Shown piece after piece: positions 16,637-27,576 of a DNA stretch of 64,000 nt. A model generated the notes under the pieces. That model searched no databases and was not told the origin of the DNA. It saw nothing but the letters and a program-made list of their open reading frames with translations. The stretch is from Xanthomonas massiliensis (GTDB lineage: Bacteria; Pseudomonadota; Gammaproteobacteria; Xanthomonadales; Xanthomonadaceae). The stretch's first letter is position 1; every line of letters begins with the position of its first letter. The position numbers and the translations under genes were made by a program. The DNA lies in the NCBI RefSeq assembly GCF_900018785.1, contig NZ_FCOY01000006.1, forward strand, positions 558,001-622,000, in the 5' to 3' direction.

Positions 16637-18709
16637 TCAGACCTCCTGTGCCTGGCCCGGCTGCAGGGCCACGTAGGGCGTCTCGCGATCGGTGCGCTGC
16701 GGGTTGCGGCGCGCCACCACGATGGTGCGGATCGTGTAGACCAGGACCGCCAGCACCACGAACAGGAACAGCACGGTCAGGCCGGTGTTGACGTAGGCGT
16801 TGACCACGATCTGGTGCATCTGCGCCACGCTCTTGGCCGGCGCGGTGACCGTGCCGCTGGCGATGGCGGCCTGGAACTTGTGCGCCTGCGCCAGGAAGCC
16901 CTGCGCCGGGTTGGAATCGAAGATCTTGATCAGGCCGGCGTAGGTCGTGCAGATCAGCAGCCACAGCGCCGGCACCGCGGCGACCCAGGCGTAGCGGTCG
17001 CGCTTCATCTTGAACAGCACCGCGGTGGCGAGCATCAGCGCGATCCCGGCCAGCATCTGGTTGGAGATGCCGAACAGCGGCCACAGCGTCTGGATGCCGC
17101 CGAACGGATCGACCACGCCGGTGTAGAGCAGGTAGCCCCACAGCGCCACGCAGCCTCCGGTGGCGATGATGTTGGCGGTCCACGATTCGGTGCGCCGCAT
17201 CGACGGCACGAAGTTGCCGATCAGGTCCTGCAGCATGAAGCGGCCCGAGCGGGTGCCGGCATCCACCGCGGTGAGGATGAACAGCGCCTCGAACAGGATC
17301 GCGAAGTGGTACCAGAACGCCATGGTGTCCTCGCCCGGCAGCACGTGGTGCAGGATCTGGGCGATGCCCACCGCCAGCGTCGGCGCACCGCCGGCCCGGG
17401 CCAGGATGGTGTGCTCGCCGATGTCGCGCGCGGTGGCCTCCAGCATGTCGGGGGTGATCGCGAAGCCCCATTCGCTGACCTTGGCGGCGACCGCGGCCAC
17501 GTCGCTGCCGACGACCGAGGCCGGGCTGTTCATGGCGAAGTACACGCCCGGCTCGATGATCGAGGCGGCCACCAGCGCCATCACCGCCACGAACGACTCC
17601 ATCAGCATGCCGCCGTAGCCGATGTAGCGCATGTGGCCCTCGTTGGCGAGCAGCTTGGGCGTGGTGCCCGAGGAGATCAGCGCGTGGAAGCCGGACACCG
17701 CGCCGCAGGCGATGGTGATGAACAGGAACGGGAACACGCCGCCCTTCCACACCGGGCCGTCGCCGCTGTGGGCGAACTGGGTCAGGGCCGGCATCTTCAG
17801 CTCCGGCATCACGATCAGGATGCCGATGGCCAGGGCGATGATGGTGCCGATCTTGAGGAAGGTGGACAGGTAGTCGCGCGGGGCCAGCAGCAGCCACACC
17901 GGCAGCACCGAGGCGACGAAGCCGTAGCCGATCAGCATCCAGGTGATCTGCACGCCGGTGAAGGTGAAGGCCGGGCCCCACACCGGGTCGGCGGCGACCT
18001 TGCCGCCGTACCAGATCGCCAGCAGCAGCAGGATCAGGCCGACCACCGAGATCTCGCCGATCTTGCCGGGGCGGATGTAGCGCATGTACACGCCCATCAG
18101 GATCGCGATCGGCATGGTCGCGATCACCGTGAACATGCCCCACGGGCTCTCGGCCAGCGCCTTGACCACCACCATCGCCAGCACCGCCAGGATGATGATC
18201 ATGATCAGGAAGGCGCCGAACAGGGCGATGGTGCCGGGCACCTGGCCCATCTCCTCGCGCACCATGTCGCCCAGCGAGCGGCCGTTGCGGCGCTCGGACA
18301 GGAACAGGACCATGAAGTCCTGCACCGCGCCGGCGAACACCACGCCGACCACCAGCCACAGCAGGCCGGGCAGGTAGCCCATCTGCGCGGCCAGCACCGG
18401 GCCGACCAGCGGGCCGGCGCCGGCGATGGCGGCGAAGTGGTGGCCGAACAGCACGTGCTTGTTGGTGGGCACGTAGTCCAGGCCGTCGTTGTTGAGCACC
18501 GCCGGGGTGGCCCGGGTGGGATCGAGCTCCATCACCTTGTTGGCGATGAACAGGCCATAGAAGCGATAGGCGATCAGGTAGATCGAGACCGCGGCCACCA
18601 CGATCCACAGGGCATTGATCTGTTCGCCCCGCCGCAGCGCGATGGTGCCCAGGCAGAACGCGCCCACCAGGGCGAGCACGGCCCAGCCGAATCTGGCAAA
18701 TCCTTTCAT
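16637..18709 (-). CDS. cstA: Carbon starvation protein CstA-type transporter
   Basis: 690 residues with about 16-18 membrane helices. The conserved block [20 protein letters not shown] and later [13 protein letters not shown] are typical of the CstA/BtsT family, which in E. coli carries pyruvate and has been linked to peptide uptake during starvation. ATG 18709 is chosen with GGGGAT upstream; the frame before it has no membrane character. ybdD follows directly in the operon. Upstream 18710-18948 is shared with a diverging pirin gene. Confidence 0.93.
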   Translation of the reverse strand: MKGFARFGWAVLALVGAFCLGTIALRRGEQINALWIVVAAVSIYLIAYRFYGLFIANKVMELDPTRATPAVLNNDGLDYVPTNKHVLFGHHFAAIAGAGPLVGPVLAAQMGYLPGLLWLVVGVVFAGAVQDFMVLFLSERRNGRSLGDMVREEMGQVPGTIALFGAFLIMIIILAVLAMVVVKALAESPWGMFTVIATMPIAILMGVYMRYIRPGKIGEISVVGLILLLLAIWYGGKVAADPVWGPAFTFTGVQITWMLIGYGFVASVLPVWLLLAPRDYLSTFLKIGTIIALAIGILIVMPELKMPALTQFAHSGDGPVWKGGVFPFLFITIACGAVSGFHALISSGTTPKLLANEGHMRYIGYGGMLMESFVAVMALVAASIIEPGVYFAMNSPASVVGSDVAAVAAKVSEWGFAITPDMLEATARDIGEHTILARAGGAPTLAVGIAQILHHVLPGEDTMAFWYHFAILFEALFILTAVDAGTRSGRFMLQDLIGNFVPSMRRTESWTANIIATGGCVALWGYLLYTGVVDPFGGIQTLWPLFGISNQMLAGIALMLATAVLFKMKRDRYAWVAAVPALWLLICTTYAGLIKIFDSNPAQGFLAQAHKFQAAIASGTVTAPAKSVAQMHQIVVNAYVNTGLTVLFLFVVLAVLVYTIRTIVVARRNPQRTDRETPYVALQPGQAQEV

Positions 18710-18948
18710 CGACCCATCCCCTTGTTGTAAGACGACCCGAAGCGTCTCGTGCCAGCGCCGGTGGGTCAATGCTGCTGTCCGGTGGATCCGTAGAACTTTG
18801 GTCGCATGGCGGGGGCGGCGCTCCTGGCGCCTGCTGGCCGGTACGCGTCCTGCCCATGCAACGAAAGGTTGCAATCGCGGCGGTTGCCGGGGAGGCGGAC
18901 GGCACCCATGTTGCCGGTTCATCCCATCGCCGAGGCAAGGAAACCGCC

Positions 18949-19809
18949 ATGACCCCTCCCGTCCAGGACAACGCCACCCGGGTGCTGCGCACCGTGCCCG
19001 GCATGCCCACTTCCGACGGCGCCGGCGTGCGCCTGAACCGCGTGATCGGCTCGCCCGGCCTGCCGGACCTGGATCCGTTCCTGCTGCTGGACGAGTTCGG
19101 CACCGACCGGGCGCAGGACTACATCGCCGGCTTCCCCGAGCACCCGCACCGCGGCTTCGAGACCGTCACCTACATGATCGACGGGCGCATGCGCCATCGC
19201 GACAACCATGGCCACGAGGGCCTGCTCACCCCGGGCAGCGTGCAGTGGATGACCGCCGGGCGCGGCCTGGTGCACTCGGAGATGCCCGAGCAGGAGTCGG
19301 GCCTGATGCGCGGCTTCCAGCTGTGGATCAACCTGCCGGCCAAGGACAAGATGACCGCGCCGAAGTACCAGGAATTCGCGCCGGAGCGGATCCCGCTGGC
19401 GCGCCCGGCGGCCGGGGTGGAGATCAAGGTGATCGCCGGCGACGTCGACGGCGTGGCCGGTCCGATCCGCCAGCCGGCCACCGATCCGCTGTACCTGGAT
19501 ATCGCCCTGGCGCCGGATGCGGCCTGGCAGTACGTGCTGCCGGAGGGCCACAACGCCTTCGCCTACGTGTTCGAGGGCGAGGCGGCGATCGGCCAGGGCG
19601 CGGACGCGCGCAGGGTCGCGTCCGGGCAGCTGGCGGTGCTGGGCGGCGGCGCGCAGCTGGCGCTGCGGGGCGGCGCGGCCGGGACCCGGTTGATTCTGGT
19701 CGCCGGCCGGCCGTTGCGCGAGCCGGTGGTACGCCACGGCCCGTTCGTGATGAACACCCGCCAGGAGCTGATGCAGGCGTTCGTGGACTTCCAGGAAGGG
19801 CGCTTCTGA
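18949..19809 (+). CDS. Pirin family protein (first copy)
   Basis: 286 residues, two cupin domains. The metal-site motifs are present: HPHRGFET and then HRDNHGHEG, with [15 protein letters not shown]. Bacterial pirins bind iron; some have quercetinase activity and others act as redox-dependent modulators. ATG 18949 has AAGGAA upstream. It diverges from cstA. A second, more distant pirin lies at 21352-22242. Confidence 0.9.
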   Translation: MTPPVQDNATRVLRTVPGMPTSDGAGVRLNRVIGSPGLPDLDPFLLLDEFGTDRAQDYIAGFPEHPHRGFETVTYMIDGRMRHRDNHGHEGLLTPGSVQWMTAGRGLVHSEMPEQESGLMRGFQLWINLPAKDKMTAPKYQEFAPERIPLARPAAGVEIKVIAGDVDGVAGPIRQPATDPLYLDIALAPDAAWQYVLPEGHNAFAYVFEGEAAIGQGADARRVASGQLAVLGGGAQLALRGGAAGTRLILVAGRPLREPVVRHGPFVMNTRQELMQAFVDFQEGRF

Positions 19810-19905
19810 GGCGGCCGGTTCCGTCCGGCGGTGCAAGCGGCGGCCGCTGGACGCCGCGGTGCCGGGCGCGCCGCCCGCCGGGGCGGCCCCCCGGCCCGCC
19901 GCGGC

Positions 19906-20376
19906 TCAGTTGCCGGCGACCTGCGTGCGCGCGCCGGCCAGGTCCAGGCGCTCGGCCAGGGCCTGCAGGTTCTGCCGGTCGGCGGCGTCGCGTGCGTCGA
20001 TCCAGATCTGGGCGTAGCGCTTCTTGCCGAGGTCGACCGAGGCCACGCGCTGGTTCGAGTTGTCGTTCTCCAGCCCGGCCAGGTCGGGCACGTACCAGTA
20101 GAACTTCTCCTCCTCGATCTGCCCGCGCTCGGCGCGGTGGTCGCGGGTCAGGCTCAGCTTGGGATCGCGCCGGCTGAGCATGACGCCCAGCGCCTGGTGG
20201 CCGTCGGCGTCCAGGGCCTTGCACGACAGGAAATCCTCGCCGGACAGCTTCTGCCACTGCAGGCCGGAACCGGGCGGCAGCGGCGGGCAGTCGAAATCGG
20301 TCTGGGCGGCGGCCGGGCCGGCTGCCGACAACAGCAGCGCCAGGCCGAGGGAACGGCGGATGACGACGGGTTTCAT
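19906..20376 (-). CDS. Secreted protein of unknown function
   Basis: 156 residues. A clear Sec signal peptide (MKPVVIRRSLGLALLLSAAGPAAA) precedes a ~132-residue mature domain with two Cys (DFDCPPLPPGSGLQW and FLSCKALDADG). I do not recognise a named family. The ATG at 20376 is selected because the signal peptide begins there. It is a single gene between a pirin and aqpZ. Confidence 0.7.
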   Translation of the reverse strand: MKPVVIRRSLGLALLLSAAGPAAAQTDFDCPPLPPGSGLQWQKLSGEDFLSCKALDADGHQALGVMLSRRDPKLSLTRDHRAERGQIEEEKFYWYVPDLAGLENDNSNQRVASVDLGKKRYAQIWIDARDAADRQNLQALAERLDLAGARTQVAGN

Positions 20377-20540
20377 GCGTGGATCCCCTCTGGACGGATG
20401 ATGGACAGGCCACGGGCGGCCCGCGAAGACCGGCGCTCCCCGCACCGGTCATCTCGCGCCGCAACATAGCCAAGCCGGCCGGGCATGGCAAATGGCGACG
20501 CCGCGAGGCGAGGGCAACCCCGCGGCTGGCCGGCCCCGGC

Positions 20541-21263
20541 TCAGTCCTTCAACGGCGCGATCCAGCGGTAGCCGATGCCGCCGAGGGCGCCGCCGATCAG
20601 CGGCGCCACCCAGAACAGCCACAGCTGGCCCAGCGCGGCCGGGCCGACGAACGCCGCCACCGCGGTGGAGCGCGCCGGGTTCACCGAGGTGTTGGTGACC
20701 GGGATGCTGATCAGGTGGATCAGGGTCAGCGCCAGGCCGATGGCGATCGGGGCGAAGCCGGCCGGCGCCTTGCCGTGGGTCGAGCCCATGATCACCACCA
20801 CGAAGAACGCGCTGAGCACGGCCTCGCACAGGAACGCCGCCCCCAGCGCGTAGCCGCCGGGCGAGCGCTCGCCGTAGCCGTTGCTGGCGAAGGCGCCGGC
20901 GGCGCCGGGATCGATGGCGAAGCCGGGCTGGCCGCGGGCGATCTGCAGCAGCACGAACCCGGCCAGCAGGCCGCCGAGCACCTGGGCCACGACGTACGGA
21001 ACCACGTCGCGCCCGGGGAAGCGGCCGCCGGCCCACAGGCCCACGCTGACGGCGGGGTTGAAGTGGGCGCCGGAGACGTGGCCGAAGGCATAGGCACCGG
21101 TCAGCACGGTCAGGCCGAAGGCCAGGGCCACGCCGACGAAGCCGATGCCCAGGGGATTGCCGTCGCCGCCGAACTTGGCGGCCAGCACGGCACTGCCGCA
21201 GCCTCCCAGGACAAGCCAGAACGTACCGAGGAACTCGGCGGCCAGTCGCTTGCTCGTTTCCAT
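20541..21263 (-). CDS. aqpZ: Aquaporin Z
   Basis: 240 residues, six membrane helices and two half-helices with NPA boxes: HFNPAVS (N69) and SVNPARS (N195). HFNPA, the following Arg after the second NPA and the short loops fit a water-selective AqpZ channel rather than a glycerol facilitator. The start at 21263 has AAAGGATC upstream. It lies 88 bp behind the second pirin on the same strand and may share its transcript. Confidence 0.95.
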   Translation of the reverse strand: METSKRLAAEFLGTFWLVLGGCGSAVLAAKFGGDGNPLGIGFVGVALAFGLTVLTGAYAFGHVSGAHFNPAVSVGLWAGGRFPGRDVVPYVVAQVLGGLLAGFVLLQIARGQPGFAIDPGAAGAFASNGYGERSPGGYALGAAFLCEAVLSAFFVVVIMGSTHGKAPAGFAPIAIGLALTLIHLISIPVTNTSVNPARSTAVAAFVGPAALGQLWLFWVAPLIGGALGGIGYRWIAPLKD

Positions 21264-21351
21264 GCGGGGGATCCTTTCGCGGCAGTGGGGTGTGACGCAT
21301 ATCACGCCATGAAGCGCGGCCGGCGGACAACGCCCGCGCCGTCCCGCGTCC

Positions 21352-22242
21352 TCAGGGATAGTCCACCGGCGGCGGCGCGGGCGTGGGCGGCAACGGGATG
21401 AACTCGCTGTCGTCGCCGGGGATGGTGCCGAAGCGGCCGGCCTGCCAGTCCGCCTTGGCCTGTTCGATGCGCTCCCTGGAGCTGGACACGAAGTTCCACC
21501 ACAGGTGGCGCGGGCCGTCCAGCGGTTCGCCGCCCATCAGCATCGCCCGCACCGGGGTCAGCGCGCGCAGGCGCGCCCGCGCGCCGCGGTCGGGGATGAC
21601 CAGGTGGCGGGCCGGGATGTCCACGCCGTCGAGCTGGGCCTGGCCGTCGAGGAGGTACAGGCTGCGCTCGGCATGGCCGGCATCCAGGTCGATCTCCGCA
21701 TCGGCGGCCAGGTCGATGGCCACGTTGAGGGTGTCGGCGAATACCGCCACCGGCGATTCCTCGCCGTAGGCGCGCCCGGCGATCACCCGCAGCCAGGCGC
21801 CGCCGCGGCGCTGCGAGGGCAGGCGTTCGGCGGCGAAGTGGTGGAACGCCGGCGCGGTCTCCTCGGCCGCCCGCGGCAGTGCCACCCAGGTCTGCATGCC
21901 GTGCAGCGGGTTGGCGTGGGCGCGTTCGTCCTGCGGGGTGCGCTCGGAATGGGCGATGCCGCGGCCGGCGGTCATCCAGTTGACGTCGCCGGGCCGGATC
22001 ACCTGGTCCGAGCCGAGGCTGTCGCGATGGCCGATCTCGCCCTCCCACAGGAAGGTGACGGTGGCCAGGCCGATGTGCGGGTGCGGGCGCACGTCGATGC
22101 CGTGGCCGGGGGCGAGCACCGCCGGCCCCATGTGGTCGACGAACACGAACGGGCCGACGCTGCGCGCCTGCAGGGTCGGCACGGCGCGGCGCACTTGCAG
22201 CCCGCCGATGTCGTGGATGCGCGGGGCGATGATCTGGCTCAT
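21352..22242 (-). CDS. Pirin family protein (second copy)
   Basis: 296 residues with a pirin N-terminal cupin: [43 protein letters not shown]. It differs from the first pirin (HPHIG rather than HPHRG) and carries a Pro-rich tail. Metal ligands are intact. It lies between nfi and aqpZ on the same strand, with gaps of 101 and 88 bp. Function is unproven; iron-binding dioxygenase or stress-linked regulator are the usual options. Confidence 0.88.
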   Translation of the reverse strand: MSQIIAPRIHDIGGLQVRRAVPTLQARSVGPFVFVDHMGPAVLAPGHGIDVRPHPHIGLATVTFLWEGEIGHRDSLGSDQVIRPGDVNWMTAGRGIAHSERTPQDERAHANPLHGMQTWVALPRAAEETAPAFHHFAAERLPSQRRGGAWLRVIAGRAYGEESPVAVFADTLNVAIDLAADAEIDLDAGHAERSLYLLDGQAQLDGVDIPARHLVIPDRGARARLRALTPVRAMLMGGEPLDGPRHLWWNFVSSSRERIEQAKADWQAGRFGTIPGDDSEFIPLPPTPAPPPVDYP

Positions 22243-22343
22243 GGCGGTCTCCGGCTTGATCGCGCGCAGCATCGCACGATGCGCGGCGGGCACCCAGACG
22301 CGGGGCGGCACGGATCGTTGCAGCGATGCCGCGGCGCGGCGGT

Positions 22344-23063
22344 TCACGACGCCGGTGGCGGGAACAGGTCGGCGGCGGTATCGGGCATCTCGCCACGGCG
22401 CGAGGCGAGGCGATCGGCCAGGCGGGTCGGCTCGGGCAGGCGGTAGCCGGCCAGGAAACGTTCGGTCAACGCCAGTGCCCCGTCCAGCGAGACGCCATGG
22501 CCGGGCGAGACGATCAGCGGATTGCAGCGGCGCTTGCTGCGCAGCGCCCAGCCGACCTGCTCGCCGTGCAGCAGGATCGGCGTGTGCGAGCCCGGCTCCG
22601 GGCCCGGTTCCTCGAACTGGCCGGCCAGGCGCTTCTTGGCCACGCCCAGGCTGGGCAGGCCGCTGGCCAGGCCGAAGTGGGCGGCGATGCCGAGCCGGCG
22701 CGGATGGGCGATGCCCTGGCCGTCGACGAAGGCCAGGTCCGGGCGCCGGCCGAGCAGGTCCAGCGCCGCCATCAGTGCGGGCAGCTCGCGGAAGCTGAGC
22801 AGGCCGGGCACGTACGGCATGGTGGTGGGCACGCGCGCGACGCGGCTGTCCAGCAGCGCGCGGCTTTCGGCATCGAGCAGCACCACCGCCGCGCGGGTGG
22901 TGGCGCCGTCGTCCTCGAAGCCGACGTCGAAGCCGGCCACCGTGCGCAACGGCCGCGGCCAGGTGTCCTCCAGCCGCACCTGCGCGGCCAGGGCGCGCTG
23001 CAGTTCGCGCGCCCGGGCGGGCGTGCCGTCCCAATCGCCGAACCAGGAACCGGGCTTGTCCAT
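22344..23063 (-). CDS. nfi: Endonuclease V (deoxyinosine 3' endonuclease)
   Basis: 239 residues. The catalytic Asp lies in AGFDVGF (D46), with E93 in SFRELP and D114 in [21 protein letters not shown] follows. These are the EndoV signatures. The enzyme nicks DNA one base 3' to deoxyinosine to start repair of deaminated adenine. It diverges from gpmA; ATG 23063 is the start that matches family length. Confidence 0.93.
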   Translation of the reverse strand: MDKPGSWFGDWDGTPARARELQRALAAQVRLEDTWPRPLRTVAGFDVGFEDDGATTRAAVVLLDAESRALLDSRVARVPTTMPYVPGLLSFRELPALMAALDLLGRRPDLAFVDGQGIAHPRRLGIAAHFGLASGLPSLGVAKKRLAGQFEEPGPEPGSHTPILLHGEQVGWALRSKRRCNPLIVSPGHGVSLDGALALTERFLAGYRLPEPTRLADRLASRRGEMPDTAADLFPPPAS

Positions 23064-23115
23064 GCGGCCATCATCGCGCGCCGGCCGCATGCCCGGCGTG
23101 CAGGCGGGCTGCGGC

Positions 23116-23121
23116 TACAAT
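23116..23121 (+). promoter_or_regulatory. -10 box of gpmA
   Basis: TACAAT, 5 of 6 matches to consensus, 38 bases before the GTG start. No good -35 is seen at 17 bp. Confidence 0.5.
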
Positions 23122-23159
23122 CGTGGGCATCGTTTCCCGTTCAGATCCCGGAGATCCCT

Positions 23160-23912
23160 GTGAGCCGCAAACTCGTACTGCTGCGCCATGGCCAGAGCCA
23201 GTGGAACCTGGCCAACCGCTTCACCGGCTGGGTGGACGTGGACCTGACCGACCAGGGCCGCGCCGAGGCCGCGGCCGCCGGTGCGCTGATGAAGGCCGAG
23301 GGCCTGCAGTTCGACGTGGCCCACACCTCGGTGCTGCGCCGCGCGATCCACACCCAGCAGGGCGCGCTGGCCGAGCTGGAGCAGGACTGGATCCCGGTCT
23401 ACAAGAGCTGGCGGCTCAACGAGCGCCACTACGGCGCCCTGCAGGGGCTGGACAAGGCCGAGACCGCCGCCCGCCACGGCGAGGCCCAGGTCAAGATCTG
23501 GCGCCGCTCCTACGACGTGCCGCCGCCGCCGATGCCGCTGGACGACCCGGGCCACCCGGTGCACGACCGCCGTTACGCCGGGCTCGACCGGCGCGCGCTG
23601 CCGGACACCGAGTCGCTGGCCACCACGCTCGAGCGCGTGCTGCCGTACTGGCACGACGCCATCGCCCCGCAGCTCAAGGACGGCAGGACGGTGCTGGTCA
23701 CCGCCCACGGCAACTCGCTGCGCGCGCTGTACAAGTACCTCAACCGCATCTCCGACGAGGCGATCCTGGAACTGAACATCCCCACCGGCATCCCGCTGCT
23801 GTTCGAGCTGGACGAAGCGCTGGAGGTGCAGTCGTTCCGTTACCTGGGCGACCCGGAGGCGGCGCGCAAGGCCGCCGAGGCGGTGGCCAACCAGGGCAAG
23901 GCCAAGGGCTGA
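23160..23912 (+). CDS. gpmA: 2,3-bisphosphoglycerate-dependent phosphoglycerate mutase
   Basis: 250 residues. The phospho-acceptor His is H10 in [24 protein letters not shown] and [11 protein letters not shown] complete the active site. It interconverts 3- and 2-phosphoglycerate in glycolysis. The start codon is GTG with GGAGAT upstream; conserved [11 protein letters not shown] fixes it. Length fits the family. Confidence 0.95.
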   Translation: MSRKLVLLRHGQSQWNLANRFTGWVDVDLTDQGRAEAAAAGALMKAEGLQFDVAHTSVLRRAIHTQQGALAELEQDWIPVYKSWRLNERHYGALQGLDKAETAARHGEAQVKIWRRSYDVPPPPMPLDDPGHPVHDRRYAGLDRRALPDTESLATTLERVLPYWHDAIAPQLKDGRTVLVTAHGNSLRALYKYLNRISDEAILELNIPTGIPLLFELDEALEVQSFRYLGDPEAARKAAEAVANQGKAKG

Positions 23913-23964
23913 GGCCGGGCGCCCCGGGGCAGGGCGCGCCCGCATCCGCGGCCGCGCCGGCGGG

Positions 23965-24537
23965 TCAGGCGCGGCGACGGAACAGCATCTTGTCCAGGGT
24001 GCCGTCGCGGTCCACGTACTGGTGCTTGAACGCCATGAAGGCGTGGCCGACGATCACCAGGCCGAAGGTCCAGGCCAGGTAGACGTGGACCTTGCCGAAC
24101 ACGGCCAGGCGCGCCTCGTCCTGCTGCCCCACCAGGGCCGGCAGGTGGAACAGCCAGGCCACCGGCACCGCATAGCCGGCCGCCGAGCTGTAGGCCCAGC
24201 CGCTGATCGGCACGGCCAGCATCAGCACGTAGAGCAGCACGTGGCCGGCATGGGCCGCGGCCTGGACCAGCGGGCCCATGCTCGGCGGGAAGTCCGGTAC
24301 CGGGTGGCCCAGCCGCCACAGCAGCCGCAAGGTCGCCAGGAACATCACCGTACTGGCGATTTCCTTGTGCAGCGTGATCACGTCGGCCTTGTGCGAGCCC
24401 GGATCGGCGTAGCTGAGGAAGTGGCTGCTGTAGAAGCCGATGATCCAGGCCGTGATGATGATGGCGGCCATGATCCAGTGGAACAGCTTGGCGACGGTGT
24501 TGTAGGAGGCGGGCTTGCTGGCGGGCGTGCTGGCCAT
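23965..24537 (-). CDS. Cytochrome b561
   Basis: 190 residues, four membrane helices. Candidate haem ligands are H20 (KLFHW), H57 (TLHKE), H151 and H165. Such proteins move electrons from quinol in the inner membrane, for example to superoxide or a periplasmic partner. It stands alone, converging with gpmA. Confidence 0.88.
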   Translation of the reverse strand: MASTPASKPASYNTVAKLFHWIMAAIIITAWIIGFYSSHFLSYADPGSHKADVITLHKEIASTVMFLATLRLLWRLGHPVPDFPPSMGPLVQAAAHAGHVLLYVLMLAVPISGWAYSSAAGYAVPVAWLFHLPALVGQQDEARLAVFGKVHVYLAWTFGLVIVGHAFMAFKHQYVDRDGTLDKMLFRRRA

Positions 24538-24882
24538 CGGGGATCCCTGCGCGGATGGGGGAAGGTGGCTGCGTCGGACATCGGGGCAGCGGCAGGTGGG
24601 TGCGGCGGTGCGGTGCCGATGCCTGCGGCGGAGTATGCGGTGCCCTGCGGGCCGGTTGCCATCGCGGCGTCCGGGACGATCCGTTGCGCCGGTCCGCCAC
24701 GTCGGGCATCACGCCGCGCCGGTGGCCAGTGCGGCATCGCACCCTCCGCACCGGCCAGCGGCGGCAATGGCAATGGCGGCAGCGAGCACGGCTGGACGAC
24801 GCGCCGTCGTGACCGGGCCCGGTTCCGTCGCGGCCGTCGATCGCCTACGCTGGCCGTTTGCATCGATCCCAGGAGTTCGTCC
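24538..24882. other. Intergenic region before the M13 peptidase
   Basis: 345 bp of GC-rich sequence between diverging genes. The only element near the peptidase start is a weak TACGCT (24846-24851). I see no small gene or strong hairpin. Confidence 0.4.
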
Positions 24883-26922
24883 ATGAGGCTTCCCGCGCTG
24901 TTTCCCCTGGCCGTGGCGATCGCCGCCGCGATCGCGTTCCCCGCCCGCGCCGAGGATGCGCCGCTGCCCAGCGCGGTGCTGCAGCCGGGCGACCTGGATC
25001 CGGCGATTCCCGCCTGCCGGGATCTCGACGGCTTCGTCAACGCCAAGTGGCTGGCGGCCAATCCGGTGCCGGCCGACCGCACCACCTGGGGCAGCTTCGA
25101 GCTCCTCGGCGAGCGCTCGCTGGCCATCCAGCATGCGCTGGTCGAGCATGCCGCCGCCGGCCACGCCGCGCCCGGCACGGTCGAGGCCAAGATCGCCGAC
25201 TTCTGGCGCACCGGCATGGACCAGGCGGCGATCGACCGCGCCGGCCTGGCGCCGCTGCAGCCGCAGCTGCAGGCCATCGCCGCGCTGCGCACGCCGCAGG
25301 AACTGGTCGCCTGGCTGCGCACGGAGTACGCGCAGGGGCGCGGCGGCCTGTTCTCCTTCGGCGGCAATGCCGACTACAAGGATTCCTCGCAGGTCATCGC
25401 CTACGCCGGCCAGGGCGGCCTGGGCCTGCCCGAGAAGGGCTACTACCTCGACGCCGACAAGGCCGACATCCGCCAGGCCTACACGGCCTACATCGCGCGC
25501 CTGCTGGCGCTGTCCGGCGTGCCCGCGCACCAGGCCGAGCCGCTGTCCCGGGCGGTGCTGGTCCTGGAGACGCGCCTGGCCCGGGCCTCGCTCTCGCGCA
25601 TCGAGCTGCGCGATCCGGCCAAGCGCTACAACCCGGTCAGCGCGGCCGAGGCCGGGCGCATCACCCCGCACTTCGACTGGGCCGCGTTCTTCGACGTCCT
25701 GCAGGTGCCGGCGGCGGACAAGTTCTCGCTCGGCCAGCCCGGCTTCTTCGCCGAGCTGGACGGCGCATTGGCCGACACGCCGATGGCGACCTGGCAGGCG
25801 TACCTGCGCTTCCACACCCTCGACGATGCCGCCCCGTACCTGTCCAGCGATTTCGAGCAGGCCGCCTTCGATTTCCGCGCGCGCACCCTGCGCGGGCAAA
25901 AGGAGATGCTGCCGCGCTGGAAGCGCGTGCTCGGCGCGGTCAACGAGGCGGTCGGCGAGGGCCTGGGCCAGCTCTACGTGCAGGACGCGTTCCCGCCCGA
26001 GTCCAAGGCGCGCATGCAGCAGCTGGTGGGCAACCTGTCGCAAGCGCTGAAGGCGCGGCTGGAGAAGCTGGACTGGATGAGCCCGGCCACGCGCCAGCGG
26101 GCACTGGAGAAGTGGGCCAGCTTCACCCCGAAGATCGGCTACCCGGACCGCTGGCGCGACTGGAGTGGGCTGCGGACCGATGCCACCGGCTACCTGGCCA
26201 ACGTGCAGGCCGCGCAGGCGTTCAATGCGCGCTACCGGCTGGACAAGATCGGCAAGCCGGTGGACAAGGGCGAGTGGCACATGACCCCGCAGACGGTCAA
26301 CGCCTACTACAACCCGACCCGCAACGAGATCGTGTTCCCGGCGGCGATCCTGCAGCCGCCGTTCTTCGATCCCGATGCCGATCCCGCGCTCAACTACGGC
26401 GGCATCGGCGCGGTGATCGGCCACGAGATGATGCACGGCTACGACGACTCGGGCAGCCAGTTCGATGCGCAGGGCAATTTCGACAACTGGTGGACGCCGG
26501 AAGACCGCAAGCGCTTCGATGCGCGCACCGACAAGCTGGTGGCGCAGTTCGACGACTACGAGGCGCTGCCGGGCGTGCACGTGAAGGGGCGCCTGACCCT
26601 GGGCGAGAACATCGGCGACCTGGGCGGGCTCACCATCGCCTACGACGCCCTGCAGCAGGCGCTGCGCGCCGACCCCGGCGCCAACCGCAGCATCGACGGC
26701 TACACCCAGGACCAGCGCTTCTTCCTCAACTGGGCCACGGTCTGGCGCCGCAACTACACGCCCGACGAGCTCAAGGTGCGCATCAACACCGATCCGCATG
26801 CGCCGGCGAAGTTCCGCGCCGACGGTGCCCCCTCGAACCTGCCGGCATTCGCCCAGGCGTTCCAGTGCAAGGCCGGCGATGCGATGGTGCGCCCGGCCGG
26901 CGAGCGGGTGGAGATCTGGTGA
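24883..26922 (+). CDS. M13 family zinc metallopeptidase (neprilysin/PepO type)
   Basis: 679 residues. A Sec signal peptide (LFPLAVAIAAAIAFPARA) is followed by the M13 N-terminal domain and the catalytic domain with NAYYNP, zinc motif HEMMH at 514-518 and third ligand E575 in ENIGDLGG. It degrades short peptides in the periplasm. ATG 24883 has AGGAG upstream. The stop codon directly abuts the stop of the HD-GYP gene on the other strand. Confidence 0.94.
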   Translation: MRLPALFPLAVAIAAAIAFPARAEDAPLPSAVLQPGDLDPAIPACRDLDGFVNAKWLAANPVPADRTTWGSFELLGERSLAIQHALVEHAAAGHAAPGTVEAKIADFWRTGMDQAAIDRAGLAPLQPQLQAIAALRTPQELVAWLRTEYAQGRGGLFSFGGNADYKDSSQVIAYAGQGGLGLPEKGYYLDADKADIRQAYTAYIARLLALSGVPAHQAEPLSRAVLVLETRLARASLSRIELRDPAKRYNPVSAAEAGRITPHFDWAAFFDVLQVPAADKFSLGQPGFFAELDGALADTPMATWQAYLRFHTLDDAAPYLSSDFEQAAFDFRARTLRGQKEMLPRWKRVLGAVNEAVGEGLGQLYVQDAFPPESKARMQQLVGNLSQALKARLEKLDWMSPATRQRALEKWASFTPKIGYPDRWRDWSGLRTDATGYLANVQAAQAFNARYRLDKIGKPVDKGEWHMTPQTVNAYYNPTRNEIVFPAAILQPPFFDPDADPALNYGGIGAVIGHEMMHGYDDSGSQFDAQGNFDNWWTPEDRKRFDARTDKLVAQFDDYEALPGVHVKGRLTLGENIGDLGGLTIAYDALQQALRADPGANRSIDGYTQDQRFFLNWATVWRRNYTPDELKVRINTDPHAPAKFRADGAPSNLPAFAQAFQCKAGDAMVRPAGERVEIW

Positions 26923-27516
26923 TCAGGCCGGCCCGGGCGGCGTGCGCGTCGCCCGGGCCGGGGCAAGCATCGCCTCGAACTCGGCCAGTACCGCCGCATC
27001 GACCCGGCGGCCGGCGTCGCCGTGCAGCACGGCCATGGCCTCCTCGTGGGCATGGGCGCGGCCGTAGGGGCGGTGGCTGACCATGGCGTCGTAGCAGTCC
27101 GCGATGCGCAGGATCCGCAGGCCCAGGCCGATCCGGGCGCCGCGCAGGCCGTCGGGGTAGCCGCTGCCGTCCAGCGCCTCGTGGTGGTGGCGGATCAGCC
27201 GGCCGATCTCGTCCGCCCACGGGTGCGCGGTGGCGGCGAAGATGCGCTGGCCGCGCACGGCATGGGACTGCATCACCTGCCAGTCGTGCCCGTGCAGGCG
27301 CCCGGGCCGGTGCAGCACCGCGTCGGGGACGCCGATCTTGCCGATGTCGTGGAAGCGCGCGGCCACGACGAGCCGGGCCAGCGCATCGTCGGGCAGGCCG
27401 CAGCGCCGGCCGAGCCGGCCGGCCAGCCCGGCGACGCGCTCGCAGTGGGCGCGGGTGTCGCCGTCGCGTTCGTCGAGGGCGACGGCCAGCGCTTCCAGGG
27501 ACAGGGTCGGGTGCAT
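26923..27516 (-). CDS. HD-GYP domain c-di-GMP phosphodiesterase, stand-alone
   Basis: 197 residues that are nearly all HD-GYP domain. HD residues H56/D57 lie in FHDIGKIGVPD, the HHHE at 110-113 follows, and the signature GSGYPDGL begins at 117. Such enzymes linearise c-di-GMP to pGpG or GMP. There is no receiver or sensor domain, unlike the xanthomonad RpfG. The classical GYP triad reads GSGYP, as in active members. It converges on the M13 gene with no spacer. Confidence 0.88.
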   Translation of the reverse strand: MHPTLSLEALAVALDERDGDTRAHCERVAGLAGRLGRRCGLPDDALARLVVAARFHDIGKIGVPDAVLHRPGRLHGHDWQVMQSHAVRGQRIFAATAHPWADEIGRLIRHHHEALDGSGYPDGLRGARIGLGLRILRIADCYDAMVSHRPYGRAHAHEEAMAVLHGDAGRRVDAAVLAEFEAMLAPARATRTPPGPA

Positions 27517-27576
27517 TCGGGACGAGCGGTGCGCGGGCGATGGTCCGGCTGCCTTCGCCAGGCGGCCGGACCGGGG

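Noticed and set aside
18735-18765. Sigma-54-like promoter for cstA (CTGGCACG on the minus strand)
   Set aside because: The -24 half is good, but the GC of the -12 half is two bases too close; spacing is fixed for sigma-54, so it is probably chance.
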